From Roseiarcus sp963696665 (GTDB lineage Bacteria; Pseudomonadota; Alphaproteobacteria; Rhizobiales; Beijerinckiaceae): a stretch of 64,000 bases of DNA. Within the stretch, counting starts at the first letter, position 1. Every line of letters starts with the position of its first letter. Where the stretch lies: positions 124,001 to 188,000 of the forward strand of contig CAVOLE010000008.1 of NCBI GenBank assembly GCA_963696665.1, written 5' to 3'. Position numbers and translations under genes: made by a program. Of this stretch, positions 1-11,327 are shown piece after piece. The notes under the pieces are model-generated. The model saw nothing but the letters and a program-made list of their open reading frames with translations. It had not been told where the DNA came from and did not search any database.

Positions 1-138
1 GCCTGCGCCATTCGGGCCAATGAGCGCGGTAATGTCTCCCCGTCCGACCGAAAAGCTGAAGGCGTTCACAGCGACGAGGCCGCCGAATCGCATGGTAAGG
101 TTTTCGACGGCGAGCAGCGGGCCGGTCTGCCAGTTCAT
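1..138 (-). CDS. livG: ABC transporter ATP-binding protein, LivG type (partial, N-terminus only)
   Basis: Only the first 46 codons are inside the window. The translation begins MNWQTGPLLAVENLTMRFGG and runs into LIGPNGAG, the start of a Walker A motif, as in the cytoplasmic ATPases of branched-chain amino acid (HAAT) importers. Its ATG at 138 directly abuts the stop of the upstream permease gene livM (ends at 139), so the genes are translationally linked. The substrate is unknown; relatives carry leucine/isoleucine/valine, urea or amides. Family assignment is firm from motif and context. Confidence 0.85.
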   Translation of the reverse strand, partial: MNWQTGPLLAVENLTMRFGGLVAVNAFSFSVGRGDITALIGPNGAG

Positions 139-1590
<1,452 letters not shown>

Positions 1591-1593
1591 TCC

Positions 1594-2508
1594 TCAGACC
1601 TTCTCGACTTCCGGCCTGCCGAGAATGCCCGAAGGCATGAAGATCAAGGTGATCGCCAGGATCATGAACGCGGCCACATCCTTGTAGTCCGTGGTGAAGT
1701 AGGACGACCAGAACACTTCGATGAGGCCGATCAGGAGCCCGCCTAGCACCGCTCCGGGCAACGAGCCGATGCCTCCGAGCACGGCGGCGGTGAACGCCTT
1801 GACCCCCGGGACGAACCCGTCGGAGAAATTCACCACGCCATAGTAGATCACGAACATGACGCCGGCGACCGCCGCCAGAGCGGCGCCGATCACGAAGGTG
1901 ATCGAAATCGTCGCGTCGACGTCGATGCCGAGCAGCGCCGCCATCTTGCGGTCCTGCTCGCAGGCGCGCTGCGCCCGCCCGAGCGAGGTGAATCGAACAA
2001 GGTACCAAAAGCCCGCGAGCAGAACGGCCGTCACCACCACAATCAGGATCTGTCGCACTGACAGCGTGACGTCATACTTGCCGCCGGTCAGATTGAAGAC
2101 GTGATTGGGAAGTTGAGGCGCTGGCTTGTTGCGCGGTCCCTGAACAACCTGGACAAAATTTGACAGAAAGATCGACATTCCGATCGCCGAAATGAGCGGG
2201 GCAAGCCGAAACGATCCGCGTAAGGGTCGGTATGCAAGCCGTTCAATCGCCCAGTTCCAGAGGCCGGTCAGCGCCATGGCCGCGACCATCACTACGACAA
2301 ACGCGATCGGCAGCGATCCCAGGTGCAGAATCTGGGTCAAAATCATGAAAATGATCAAAGCGATAAAGGCTGACAGCATGAACAGGTCGCCGTGAGCGAA
2401 ATTGACCATGCCGATGATGCCAAAAACCATCGTGTAGCCGATGGCGATGAGTCCGTAGATTGACCCCAGCGTGAGCCCATTGATGAGCTGCTGCAGGAAA
2501 TTATCCAT
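1594..2508 (-). CDS. livH: Branched-chain amino acid ABC transporter permease LivH
   Basis: The protein has 304 residues, the usual LivH length, and starts MDNFLQQLINGLTLGSIYGL, the typical LivH N-terminus followed by alternating membrane segments. The region GMVNFAHGDLFMLSAF (about residues 33-48) and the C-terminal VLGGIGSLPGAVLGGLLIGL are LivH signatures. It is the first gene of the visible livHMG run and pairs with LivM to form the inner-membrane channel. Confidence 0.93.
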   Translation of the reverse strand: MDNFLQQLINGLTLGSIYGLIAIGYTMVFGIIGMVNFAHGDLFMLSAFIALIIFMILTQILHLGSLPIAFVVVMVAAMALTGLWNWAIERLAYRPLRGSFRLAPLISAIGMSIFLSNFVQVVQGPRNKPAPQLPNHVFNLTGGKYDVTLSVRQILIVVVTAVLLAGFWYLVRFTSLGRAQRACEQDRKMAALLGIDVDATISITFVIGAALAAVAGVMFVIYYGVVNFSDGFVPGVKAFTAAVLGGIGSLPGAVLGGLLIGLIEVFWSSYFTTDYKDVAAFMILAITLIFMPSGILGRPEVEKV

Positions 2509-2942
2509 GCGCCAACCTACCCTCTTGTTTCTCCCCGCTTCGCAGGAAACGTGCCATTCGTGCGCGGCCGCCCTGTCGTTCCCGCGCGATCGACCCGACG
2601 ACGCTCACGCGTCGGCGTGATTGCTCGCCCGAGATTGTGCAACGTAACCGGCGCCGGGGCGCACGGCAACCCGACGGCTGGGACTTTCCCCGGCATGCTT
2701 TGGACCGCCAACGGGCGCCGTAATGTTGTGTCGTTTTTCGCAGTATCTGTTAGAATATTTCGAGTGGCGCGCAAAATCGCCGCCCGGAATAACAATTCGG
2801 CGAGCAACGCCATCGCGTCATTATCGGAGCGGGAGCAGGCCCGCGTCTTGATATTTCTCGCGCGTTGCGAAATGCTGGCGATACACCACCGCTGATCTCG
2901 AACGCGCACCGGATCAGCCGAGTTCTCGGGAAGGGAACATTC
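2509..2942. other. Intergenic region between divergent livH and coxG
   Basis: This 434-base spacer separates the leftward transporter operon from the rightward cox cluster, so both promoters should lie here. Open frames across it overlap the real genes or have unnatural arginine- and proline-rich composition, and I do not consider them genes. I found no clear operator or riboswitch. Confidence 0.5.
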
Positions 2943-3407
2943 ATGGCAATGACGATGACGGGCGAAGTGACTTTGCCCGCCGAACGAGCCAAAGTCTGGG
3001 CCCTGCTGAACGACCCCGAGGTGCTCAAATCCGCAATTCCCGGATGCCAATCGTTGGAGAAGACAGGCGAGAACGGCTTCGCCGCGGTGGTCAAAACAAG
3101 GATCGGACCGGTCTCCGCCACGTTCAAGGGTAAAGTGGAGCTCTCCGACATCGTCCCGCTTGAAGGCTACACCATAAAGGGCGAGGGCGAAGGCGGCATT
3201 GCGGGTTTCGCCAAGGGCGGCGCAAAGGTGTCGCTCTCCGATGCGCCGGGCGGCACGCTGCTCCGCTACGATGTCGAAGCGACGGTCGGCGGCAAGATTG
3301 CCCAGCTTGGCTCGCGTCTGATCGACGGCGTCGCCAAGAATCTGGCTGACAAGTTTTTCGCCAATTTCGCGACAATAGCCGCGAGCGCCGCGGCGCCGGC
3401 CGGCTAA
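2943..3407 (+). CDS. coxG: CoxG-type SRPBCC protein (CO dehydrogenase subunit G)
   Basis: This 154-residue protein of the CoxG/SRPBCC fold contains the typical MTGEVTLPAERAKVWALLND start and the IPGCQSLEKTG segment near residue 33. In Oligotropha carboxidovorans CoxG helps attach CO dehydrogenase to the inner face of the membrane; a similar role is inferred here. The ATG at 2943 follows a GGGAAGGGA ribosome-binding stretch, whereas the longer upstream open frame does not look coding. It opens the coxG-S-L-M cluster, 71 bases before coxS. Confidence 0.88.
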   Translation: MAMTMTGEVTLPAERAKVWALLNDPEVLKSAIPGCQSLEKTGENGFAAVVKTRIGPVSATFKGKVELSDIVPLEGYTIKGEGEGGIAGFAKGGAKVSLSDAPGGTLLRYDVEATVGGKIAQLGSRLIDGVAKNLADKFFANFATIAASAAAPAG

Positions 3408-3478
3408 AGCCCAGGCGACGTGGCTAAGCCGGGTTAAGCGCCGCCGCCGAACATGTCTTGGTTTCGAGGGAGATTGGA

Positions 3479-3973
3479 ATGGTTCATGTCTCAATGGCGG
3501 TAAACGGCCGCCAGGCGTCGGCGGATGTCGATCCGCGGACGCTACTGGTGCAGTTCCTGCGGGAAAATCTGCGCCTGACCGGCACTCATGTCGGATGCGA
3601 CACGTCTCAGTGCGGGGCCTGCGTCGTTCATGTCGACGGCCGGGCGATCAAGTCCTGTACGGTGCTGGCGGCGAGCTGCGAGGGCGCGCAGGTGACGACG
3701 ATCGAAGGGCTCGCTGCGAACGGCAAGCTGCACCCGATGCAGCAGGCCTTCCAGGACAACCACGGGCTGCAATGCGGCTTCTGTACGCCAGGCATGATCA
3801 TGGCCTCCATCGACCTCGTCAATCGCGAAGGCCTAAATCTCGACGAAGCCGCGATCCGCCACGGTCTCGAGGGCAACATCTGCCGCTGCACCGGCTACCA
3901 CAATATCGTGAAAGCGATCGTCCAAGGCGCGCGCGAGATGGGCGCGGCCGTGACGCCTAAGGCTGCCGAATAA
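3479..3973 (+). CDS. coxS: (2Fe-2S)-binding small subunit of a CO dehydrogenase/xanthine-dehydrogenase type enzyme
   Basis: The 164-residue iron-sulfur subunit has all eight cluster cysteines: C40, C45, C48 and C60 for the ferredoxin-like cluster, and C99, C102, C135 and C137 for the C-terminal helical cluster (QCGFCTPG and GNICRCTGYH). It passes electrons from the molybdenum site of CoxL to the FAD of CoxM. The ATG at 3479 is chosen because GAGGGAGA lies 5-12 bases upstream and the family begins at this point; an upstream frame adds seven unlikely residues. The length is normal. Confidence 0.94.
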   Translation: MVHVSMAVNGRQASADVDPRTLLVQFLRENLRLTGTHVGCDTSQCGACVVHVDGRAIKSCTVLAASCEGAQVTTIEGLAANGKLHPMQQAFQDNHGLQCGFCTPGMIMASIDLVNREGLNLDEAAIRHGLEGNICRCTGYHNIVKAIVQGAREMGAAVTPKAAE

Positions 3974-4012
3974 CGAGGTCGCTTTGACGCCGTCCCAAGG
4001 GAGAGAAACATC

Positions 4013-6377
4013 ATGGGCGTGACAGCCATCGGCGCCTCCGTCAAACGCACAGAGGACATCCGTTTCATCACCGGCAAGGGCCACTATGTCGACGACGTCA
4101 ATCGTCCTGGCCAAGCCTTTGCTTATTTCCTGCGCTCCCCGCACGCCCACGCGACGATCGACAAGATCGACCTTTCGGCGGCGCTCAAAGCGCCGGGCGT
4201 GGTTGCGATCTTCACCGGCGACGACATTGCCGCCGACAAGGTGGGCGGTCTCATTTGCGGCTGGATGATCCATTCGAAAGACGGCTCGCCGATGAAGGCG
4301 GGGGCGCATCCTGCATTGGCGCAGAAGAAGGTGCGCTATGTCGGCGATCATGTCGCCGTCGTCATCGCCGACACGCTGGCTCAAGCGCGCGACGCCGCGG
4401 AGCAGATCGTCGTCGATTACGGAGTGCTGCCTGCGGTGACCGACACCGCGAGCGCCTCCAAGGCGGGGCAAGCCCAGGTTCACGACGCCGCGCCCGGCAA
4501 CACGGTTTACAACTGGCATCTTGGCGACAAGGCCGCGACCGACGCCGCCTTCGCGGCGGCCAAACACGTGACCAAGCTCGACCTCGTCAACAACCGCTTG
4601 GTGCCGAACCCGATGGAGCCGCGCGCCGCCGTCGGCGATTACGACTCAGGAACAGATACGATCACCCTCTACACGACCAGCCAGAACCCACATGTCGCCC
4701 GGCTCGTCCTCTCGGCCTTCATCGGCCTGGCGCCGGAACACAAACTTCGTGTCATCGCGCCCGATGTTGGCGGCGGCTTCGGCTCCAAAATCTTCATCTA
4801 TGCTGAGGAGACGGTCTGCGCCTGGGCGGCGAAGAAGATCGATCGGCCGATCAAATGGACTTCGGATCGTACGGAAGCGTTCCTTTCGGACGCCCACGGC
4901 CGCGACCATGTCACGCATGCAGAACTCGCGCTGGACGCGGGCGGCAAGATCACCGGCTTGCGCGTGCATACGATCGCGAACCTCGGGGCCTATCTGTCGA
5001 CATTCGCATCCTCGGTGCCGACCTATCTTTATGGGACGCTGCTCTCGGGCCAATACGCAATCCCGAGCATCTATTGCGAAGTCGACGCGGTCTACACCAA
5101 CACCGCGCCTGTCGACGCCTATCGCGGCGCCGGGCGCCCGGAGGCGACGTTCGTCGTCGAGCGCGTGGTCGAAATCGCGGCGCGGGAAACGGGCCAAGAT
5201 TTCAGCGGAATTTCGGCGGAAAAACTTTATCGATGCGTTCCCGCACCAGACGCCGGTCATCATGGCCTATGACGCGGGCAATTACGCGGGCGCGCTCGAC
5301 AAGGCGCTCGCGCTTGCCGACTACAAGGGTCTGCCAGCGCGCAAAGCGGCTTCAGCGGCCAAGGGCAAACTTCGCGGCGTTGGAATTTCCGCCTATATCG
5401 AAGCTTGCGGCATCGCCCCATCAGCGGCGGTCGGTTCGCTCGGCGCGGGTGTCGGCCTTTGGGAGTTGGCGGAAGTGCGCGTCAATCCGATCGGCACGGT
5501 CGAGGTTCTGACCGGCTCGCACAGCCACGGCCAGGGCCACGAGACCACCTTCGCCCAACTCGTCTCGTCGCGGCTCGGCGTCCCGATCGAGAACGTGTCC
5601 GTCGTCCACGGCGATACCGACAAGGTGCAGTTCGGCATGGGGACCTACGGCTCCCGCTCGGGCGCGGTTGGCATGTCGGCGATTTTCAAGGCGCTCGACA
5701 AGATCGAAGCCAAGGCGAAGAAGGTCGCTGGCCACGTGCTCGAGGCCTCCGAGCAGGACATCGAGTTCAAGGACGGCAAATTCACCGTCAAGGGCACCGA
5801 CAAGTCGATCGATTTCGCCTCGGTCGCGCTCCAGGCTTATATTGCGCACAAGTTCAGTGGCCAGGAGCTTGAACCCGAACTCAAGGAAGGCGCGTTCTGG
5901 GATCCGACCAACTTCACGTTCCCGGCCGGCGTCCACATCTGCGAACTCGAGGTCGATCCGCAAACCGGCGTCGTCACGATCGACCGTTGGAGCGCCGTCG
6001 ACGACTTCGGCAAGCTCATCAATCCGATGATCGTCGAAGGCCAGGTTCATGGCGGCATTGCTCAGGGCGTCGGTCAGGCGCTCTTGGAGGGCGCCCGCTA
6101 CAACGAGGACGGACAACTGATCACGGCGAGCTTCATGGACTATTGCATGCCGCGCGCCGATGACCTGCCGTCGTACAAAGTCGACACGATCGAGACGGTC
6201 TGTCCGTCCAATCCGCTCGGCATCAAAGGCTGCGGCGAGGCGGGCGCGATCGCCGCTCCTCCCGCCGTCATCAACGCCATCACCGACGCGCTCGGCCACG
6301 AGGATGTGGCGATGCCCGCGACTCCCCAGGTCGTGTGGCGCGCCGCGCAAAAGGCGGTGAAACGCGCCGCGGAATGA
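4013..6377 (+). pseudogene. coxL: coxL, molybdopterin-binding large subunit (form II), interrupted by a +1 frameshift
   Basis: This is the catalytic large subunit of a molybdenum hydroxylase. The N-terminal frame ends at 5272 and the C-terminal half continues in another frame to 6377. The break lies in the TTT run at 5200-5202; removing one T rejoins ETGQDSAEFRRKNFI and gives 787 residues, the normal length. The active-site loop reads AYRGAGR (5117-5137), the signature of form II (CODH-like) enzymes, not the AYXCSFR loop of genuine form I CO dehydrogenases. The catalytic glutamate motif KGCGEAGAIAAPPAV is present near the C-terminus. Because coxE has the same kind of lesion and all other reading frames in the cluster are intact, sequencing error is a strong alternative. 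The physiological substrate may be CO or another small molecule. Confidence 0.88.
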
Positions 6378-6413
6378 ACCGGCCCTTCGCCGCCATTATG
6401 GAGAAATTCGACA

Positions 6414-7208
6414 ATGTACGCCTTTGAATATCATCGCCCGCAGTCGCTTTCCGGCGCCGTCGCCGATCTTGCGAAGCCCGACGCCAAGGCGCTTGCCGGC
6501 GGCATGACGCTATTGCCGACCATGAAGCAACGTCTTGCTTCGCCGGCTGCGCTCATCGATCTCAAGAACGTTCGCGAGCTCGCCGGTATCGCCCGCGAAG
6601 GGGACAATCTCGTGATAGGCGCGATGACCCGGCACGCCGACGTCGCTCGCAACAACGTCGTTGAAGCGGCAATCCCGGCGGTGGCGAAACTCGCCGGCGG
6701 CATCGGTGATCCGCATGTGCGCAATATGGGCACGATCGGCGGTTCGATCGCCAACAACGACCCAGCCGCAGACTATCCGGCGGCGGCGCTTGCGCTCGGC
6801 GCGACGATCGTCACCGATAAGCGCCGCATTCCGGCGCAAGATTTCTTCACGGGACTGTTTGAGACGGCGCTTGAGACGGGCGAACTCATCACCCAGGTGA
6901 GCTTTCCGATCCCGCAGAAAGCGGTTTACATGAAATTCGCCAATCCGGCGTCGCGCTACGCGCTGGTCGGCGTCTTCGTCGCCAGGACCGCCGGCGGCGT
7001 TCGCGTCGCGGTGACCGGCGCCGGGCAGAATGGCGTTTTCCGCGCCAGCGAGTTCGAAACGGCGCTCAACGCGAATTTCTCCCCGGACGCCCTGAATGGC
7101 GTTTCCGCGCCGGCGAATGGTCTCATCGCCGACCTCCATGCCGACGCCGACTACCGCGCTCATCTCATTGGGGTGATGGCGAGAAGGGCAGTGGCCGCAG
7201 CGGGCTAA
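6414..7208 (+). CDS. coxM: FAD-binding medium subunit of the CODH-like molybdenum hydroxylase
   Basis: This 264-residue flavoprotein subunit carries both FAD-binding motifs of the family: AGGMTLLPTMKQR at about residues 28-40 and TIGGSIANNDPAADYPA at about residues 105-121. It accepts electrons from CoxS and passes them to the respiratory chain. It follows coxL by 36 bases. The order here is S-L-M, typical of form II clusters, whereas form I operons run M-S-L. Confidence 0.93.
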   Translation: MYAFEYHRPQSLSGAVADLAKPDAKALAGGMTLLPTMKQRLASPAALIDLKNVRELAGIAREGDNLVIGAMTRHADVARNNVVEAAIPAVAKLAGGIGDPHVRNMGTIGGSIANNDPAADYPAAALALGATIVTDKRRIPAQDFFTGLFETALETGELITQVSFPIPQKAVYMKFANPASRYALVGVFVARTAGGVRVAVTGAGQNGVFRASEFETALNANFSPDALNGVSAPANGLIADLHADADYRAHLIGVMARRAVAAAG

Positions 7209-7325
7209 TGCCTGTTCTTTCGCCCGGGGATCCCAAGGCGGGAGCGCTCGAAGGGGTCATGGAGGGTCGCCGGCCGCGCGCCGTTACAAGGATTCCCTCA
7301 GCCTTCCTCGGGGCCTATATTCCGC

Positions 7326-7748
7326 GTGATGAAATACGACACCGACCTCTATCAATGGACGATCGAGCAGGCCGACGCCCTGCGCCGCCGGGCTGTCAAC
7401 GAACTCGACTACGACAACCTCGCGGAGGAAATCGAAAGCGTGGGCCGAAGCGAGCGGCGGGAAATCCGGTCCCGGCTGGAAGTCCTGCTTATCCATCTCC
7501 TGAAATGGCGCTATCAGCCCGAGAAACAGAGCGACAGCTGGCGCGCCTCCGTCTCGGAAGCCCGACAGCGAATTGAAGATGTGCTCAGTGACAATTCGTC
7601 CCTCCGCCCGTTTCCGGCCGATGCTCTGGCCAGCGCATATCGCCTCGCGACACTCGATAAGGCAATCCGGCGGCTCGAACTGTTGCATTTGCCCCAGTCC
7701 TGCCCCTGGACGATCGAGGACGTGCTACGGGACGATTTCTGGCCCTGA
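7326..7748 (+). CDS. DUF29 domain-containing protein
   Basis: This 140-residue helical protein begins YDTDLYQWTIEQADALR, followed by DYDNLAEEIESVGRSERREI, the signature of the DUF29 family found in cyanobacteria and proteobacteria; its function is unknown. The start may be GTG at 7326 or ATG at 7329. It sits between coxM and coxD but has no known role in the cox pathway and may be a passenger. Confidence 0.85.
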   Translation: MMKYDTDLYQWTIEQADALRRRAVNELDYDNLAEEIESVGRSERREIRSRLEVLLIHLLKWRYQPEKQSDSWRASVSEARQRIEDVLSDNSSLRPFPADALASAYRLATLDKAIRRLELLHLPQSCPWTIEDVLRDDFWP

Positions 7749-7855
7749 CCGGGTCTTCCAGGCCGAGGCGGAGCAGTCCAGCCTAGGTTGATTGACGTCC
7801 TGAATTTTCGCTACTGGGCCCAATCGGCACTCTCTCTCCTCGGGCAGAAATCTCC

Positions 7856-8788
7856 ATGACGCGTCAAACGCCGGCCTTTCCGGCCTCAATCGACGAAACC
7901 TTGGGCCTGCTCGGCAGGGCGTCCTATGTCGGCGACCGCGCCTTGGCGACCGTCATTTTCTTGAGCCTCCGCCTCGGAAGGCCGCTCTTTCTCGAAGGCG
8001 AAGCCGGCGTCGGCAAGACGGAGGTGGCGAAGGTTCTGGCGGCCTCGCTCGACCGAAAGCTGATCCGGCTCCAGTGCTATGAGGGCCTCGACGTCGCAAG
8101 CGCGGTCTACGAATGGAACTATCCCGCGCAGATGATGGCGATCCGGCTGGCCGAAGCCTCCGGCGAGCATGACAAGGACCGAATCGAGCACGACATCTTC
8201 TCTGAGCGCTATCTCATCAAGCGCCCGCTCCTGCAGGCGCTGGAGCCCAGCGTCGCCGGCCCCCCGGTGCTCTTGATCGACGAGATCGACCGCGCCGACG
8301 AAGCCTTCGAAGCTTACTTGCTCGAGATCCTGTCGGACTTCCAGGTGACCATTCCGGAAATCGGGGTCATGGCGGCGCCTGCACCGCCGATCGTCGTCAT
8401 CACCTCCAACCGCACGCGCGAAATTCATGACGCGCTCAAGCGCCGCTGCCTCTATCATTGGCTTGGCTATCCGGACCTTGAGCGCGAAATGGCGATCGTT
8501 CGCGCCAAGGCGCCGCGTGCGCCGGAGCTTTTGACCGCAGAGCTCGTTGCGTTCGTCCAACGTCTGCGCAAGCAGGATCTGTTCAAGTCCCCTGGGGTCG
8601 CCGAAACCCTCGATTGGGCGGCCGCGCTGACCGAACTCGACGCTGTGGCTCTCGATCCCGCGCAAGTCTCGGATACGCTTGGCGTGTTGCTGAAATATCA
8701 GGATGACATCGCCAAGATCGAGGGCGGAAAGGCGCAGACGCTGATCGAGGAGACGCGCGCCGAGCTTCGCCGGCTGGAGATCGGCTAG
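7856..8788 (+). CDS. coxD: MoxR-family AAA+ ATPase CoxD
   Basis: This 310-residue AAA+ ATPase has Walker A GEAGVGKT at residues 48-55 and Walker B LLIDEID at residues 139-145, with SNRTREIHDALKRRC as sensor/arginine-finger region. CoxD is the chaperone needed to mature the sulfurated copper/molybdenum centre of CO dehydrogenase in Oligotropha; related MoxR ATPases act with VWA proteins, here the next gene coxE. The membership is clear from the motifs and the cox context. Confidence 0.93.
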   Translation: MTRQTPAFPASIDETLGLLGRASYVGDRALATVIFLSLRLGRPLFLEGEAGVGKTEVAKVLAASLDRKLIRLQCYEGLDVASAVYEWNYPAQMMAIRLAEASGEHDKDRIEHDIFSERYLIKRPLLQALEPSVAGPPVLLIDEIDRADEAFEAYLLEILSDFQVTIPEIGVMAAPAPPIVVITSNRTREIHDALKRRCLYHWLGYPDLEREMAIVRAKAPRAPELLTAELVAFVQRLRKQDLFKSPGVAETLDWAAALTELDAVALDPAQVSDTLGVLLKYQDDIAKIEGGKAQTLIEETRAELRRLEIG

Positions 8789-8863
8789 GGCCGGCGCTCG
8801 CGTCCGCCCTGCCCGCCCGAACCCCTCTGCGCCGCGTCGTTCGACAGCGCCGCTCACCGCGCG

Positions 8864-10084
8864 ATGACAAATGCGGCGCCCGACACTATTTCTTGCAGCG
8901 ATGCATGCGATCGCAAAGAGATCGAGCCAGATGAAATGAGCGCGATTCTGGAAGCCGAACCGGTTAACGGCGGCGTCTTGGCGCAAAACATCGTTCACTT
9001 CGCCCGTGCGCTGCGCGAGGCGGGCGTGCCGCTCGGGCCGGGCGCGGTGCTGGATGCGCTGGCCGCGGTCGAGGCCGCAGGGATTGGGGATCGTCAGGAT
9101 TTCTACACGACGCTGCATGCGGTCTTCGTCAAGAAGCATGAGCATGAGCCGCTGTTCGACCAGGCCTTCCGGATCTTCTGGAAGCGAAAGGGTCTCCTGG
9201 AGAAGCTGATCGCGATGCTCTCTCCCAAGGCGCCGAGCCGATCTGAGTTGAAGCCGCCCGAAGCTGGGGCGAGCCGCGTGGCCGACGCCCTCTTCAAGTC
9301 GGGTCCCGACCGCGCCAAACCGGCCCCCGCGATCGAGCTCGACGCCCGACTGACGATGTCGGCCGCCGAGATTTTGCGATCGAAGGATTTCGCTCAAATG
9401 AGCGCGGCGGAGATCGAAGAGGCTCGCAAGGCGATCAAGCGGCTCGTCATGCCGGAAGACAAGCGTCGAACGCGTCGCTTTGCTCCAGGCGGCCGTCCGC
9501 CTCGAATTGATGCGCGCCGCAGCTTTCGCCGTTCGCTACAGCCTGGCGGCGTGATCGACCTCGAATTTCGTTCAGCCGTCGATCGGCCCCCGCCGGTTGT
9601 CGCTCTGTGCGACATTTCCGGATCGATGAACGAATACACCCGCCTCTTTTTGCACTTCCTGCACGCCTTGGGCGAAACGCGTCGCGTCTCGACTTTTCTG
9701 TTCGGCACCCGCCTGACCAATGTGACCCGCGCGATGCGCGCGCGCGATCCCGACGACGCGCTCGCGCGCTGCTCGGCCATGACCGTCGACTGGTCCGGCG
9801 GCACGCGAATCGGCGAGGCGCTGCACCGCTTCAACCGGGACTGGTCGCGGCGGGTGCTTGGCCAAGGCGCGATCACGCTCCTCATCACCGACGGGCTCGA
9901 GCGCGACGATCTGGATAGGCTCGACGCCGAAATGGAGCGGCTCGCCAAATCGAGCCGGCGCGTGATCTGGGTCAACCCGCTCCTGCGCTTTGGCGACTTC
10001 GCCGCCAAGGCGGGCGGGATTTCGGACCATGCTGCCTCACGTCGATTCATTCCGTCCGATCCACAATCTCGCCAGCATGGCTGA
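8864..10084 (+). CDS. coxE: CoxE-type VWA domain protein (C-terminus altered by frameshift)
   Basis: The open frame gives 406 residues with a CoxE-type N-terminus and a von Willebrand A domain whose MIDAS motif DISGSMN lies near residue 250. CoxE works with the MoxR ATPase CoxD in maturation of the hydroxylase. The last about 18 residues are out of frame: removing one T from the TTT run at 10020-10022 restores GIRTMLPHVDSFRPIHN and extends the protein to a stop at 10155-10157, giving 430 residues. The true gene therefore probably spans 8864-10157. The lesion is of the same homopolymer type as in coxL. Confidence 0.9.
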   Translation: MTNAAPDTISCSDACDRKEIEPDEMSAILEAEPVNGGVLAQNIVHFARALREAGVPLGPGAVLDALAAVEAAGIGDRQDFYTTLHAVFVKKHEHEPLFDQAFRIFWKRKGLLEKLIAMLSPKAPSRSELKPPEAGASRVADALFKSGPDRAKPAPAIELDARLTMSAAEILRSKDFAQMSAAEIEEARKAIKRLVMPEDKRRTRRFAPGGRPPRIDARRSFRRSLQPGGVIDLEFRSAVDRPPPVVALCDISGSMNEYTRLFLHFLHALGETRRVSTFLFGTRLTNVTRAMRARDPDDALARCSAMTVDWSGGTRIGEALHRFNRDWSRRVLGQGAITLLITDGLERDDLDRLDAEMERLAKSSRRVIWVNPLLRFGDFAAKAGGISDHAASRRFIPSDPQSRQHG

Positions 10085-10299
10085 CCTCTGCCAGGCGCTG
10101 TCCGGCGACAGGGATCTGACCCACCATCCAAAGGCGCACCTTCTGGCCGTCGGCTGATGTCTCGTTATGGTCTTGCGGAGCAACCGGGGCGGGGCCATTC
10201 TCTGGAGAATATATCGGTCGCTGAGGAGAAGGGGCCGCGATCCGATTCCGGGCGCCGCGGTCCGGGAATCGATCGGCGCCAACGAAAGGAGACCCTTGA

Positions 10300-10623
10300 A
10301 TGCTGACCCGAGATGAAGACGTTCTGGCGGCCGCGGAGTCGTGGCGGGAGGCCGGACGAGACGTGGCGATTGCGACCGTGGTTGAGACCTGGGGCTCGGC
10401 GCCGCGGCCGATCGGCTCGCATCTCGTCATCGACGCGGACGGAAATTTTCTTGGCTCCGTATCCGGCGGATGCGTCGAGGGCGCTGTCGTAGAAGAGGCG
10501 GCGGACGTGATCGCCAATGGCGAGCCGCGGATGTTGGAGTTCGGCGTCGCCGATGAGACGGCTTGGCGCGTCGGACTTTCCTGCGGCGGCCGCATCAAGG
10601 TCTATGTCGAGAAGCTCGCCTGA
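10300..10623 (+). CDS. XdhC/CoxI-family N-terminal domain protein
   Basis: This 107-residue protein corresponds to the XdhC/CoxI N-terminal domain: VETWGSAPRPIGSHLVID followed by GSVSGGCVEGAVVEEA and the GLSCGGRIKVYVE end. XdhC proteins bind molybdenum cofactor, help its sulfuration and insert it into apo-enzyme. AAGGAG precedes the ATG by about 10 bases. Its stop TGA overlaps the ATG of the next gene by one base, which encodes the missing C-terminal half, so XdhC is split into two cotranslated polypeptides here. Confidence 0.9.
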   Translation: MLTRDEDVLAAAESWREAGRDVAIATVVETWGSAPRPIGSHLVIDADGNFLGSVSGGCVEGAVVEEAADVIANGEPRMLEFGVADETAWRVGLSCGGRIKVYVEKLA

Positions 10624-11327
10624 TGCGGCTCGACATTCTCAAGGCGATGAATGCGGCTCGCAGCGAGCGGCGGGCCGGCGCCATCGTCACTCGCCTTTCC
10701 GATGGCGAGCAAAGGTTCGTTCGCGCCGAACTCATCGACGCCGATCCGCTTGGCCCGGAATTGGACGCGGCGTTGCGCATGGGCAAGAGCGCAACGGTCG
10801 CGCATCAGGGCGAGGACTATTTCCTGACGGTTCAGGCGCCGGCGCCGCGGCTCACCCTCATCGGGGCCGTGCATATCTCGCAAGCTTTGGCGCCGATCGC
10901 GCGAATCGCCGGTCTCGACCCGTCGATCATCGATCCGCGCACCGCGTTCGCGACGCCGGATCGCTTTCCCGACACTCCAGTTGTCGCCAAATGGCCGGAC
11001 GAAGCGCTCGCTGAAGCGCCTCTCGACCGATATACCGCGATCTGCCTTTTGACCCACGACCCCAAGATCGACGACCCGGCGCTCATGGTCGCGCTCAAGG
11101 CCGATTGCTTCTATATCGGCGCGCTCGGATCGCGGAAGACGCACGCCAAACGGATCGAACGCATGCGCGCCCAAGGCTTCGACGAAGCGGCGCTCGCGCG
11201 CATCCATGCCCCGATCGGCCTCGACATCGGGGCCGTCAGCCCGGCTGAAATCGCGGTGTCGATCATCGGCGAGATCGTCGCTTCGCTGCGCAAGAAGCCG
11301 TTGCGCACTGAGAGCGCAGCCGCATGA
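10623..11327 (+). CDS. XdhC/CoxI-family protein, Rossmann C-terminal domain
   Basis: The 234-residue product carries the XdhC C-terminal Rossmann domain, with VVAKWPDEAL, the conserved TAICLLTHDPKID segment, FYIGALGSRKTHAKR and IGLDIGAVSPAEIAVSIIGEI. It is expected to act with the preceding N-terminal domain protein in molybdenum cofactor handling. The ATG at 10623 overlaps the previous stop; longer upstream in-frame sequence overlaps the previous gene and is not used. Its own 3' end overlaps the following gene by 4 bases (ATGA). Confidence 0.91.
   Translation: MRLDILKAMNAARSERRAGAIVTRLSDGEQRFVRAELIDADPLGPELDAALRMGKSATVAHQGEDYFLTVQAPAPRLTLIGAVHISQALAPIARIAGLDPSIIDPRTAFATPDRFPDTPVVAKWPDEALAEAPLDRYTAICLLTHDPKIDDPALMVALKADCFYIGALGSRKTHAKRIERMRAQGFDEAALARIHAPIGLDIGAVSPAEIAVSIIGEIVASLRKKPLRTESAAA

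Noticed and set aside
2517..3494. Long minus-strand open frame (325 codons) across coxG
   Set aside because: It is antisense to a well supported coxG and the start of coxS; composition is rich in Arg, Ala and His as expected of a shadow frame in GC-rich DNA.
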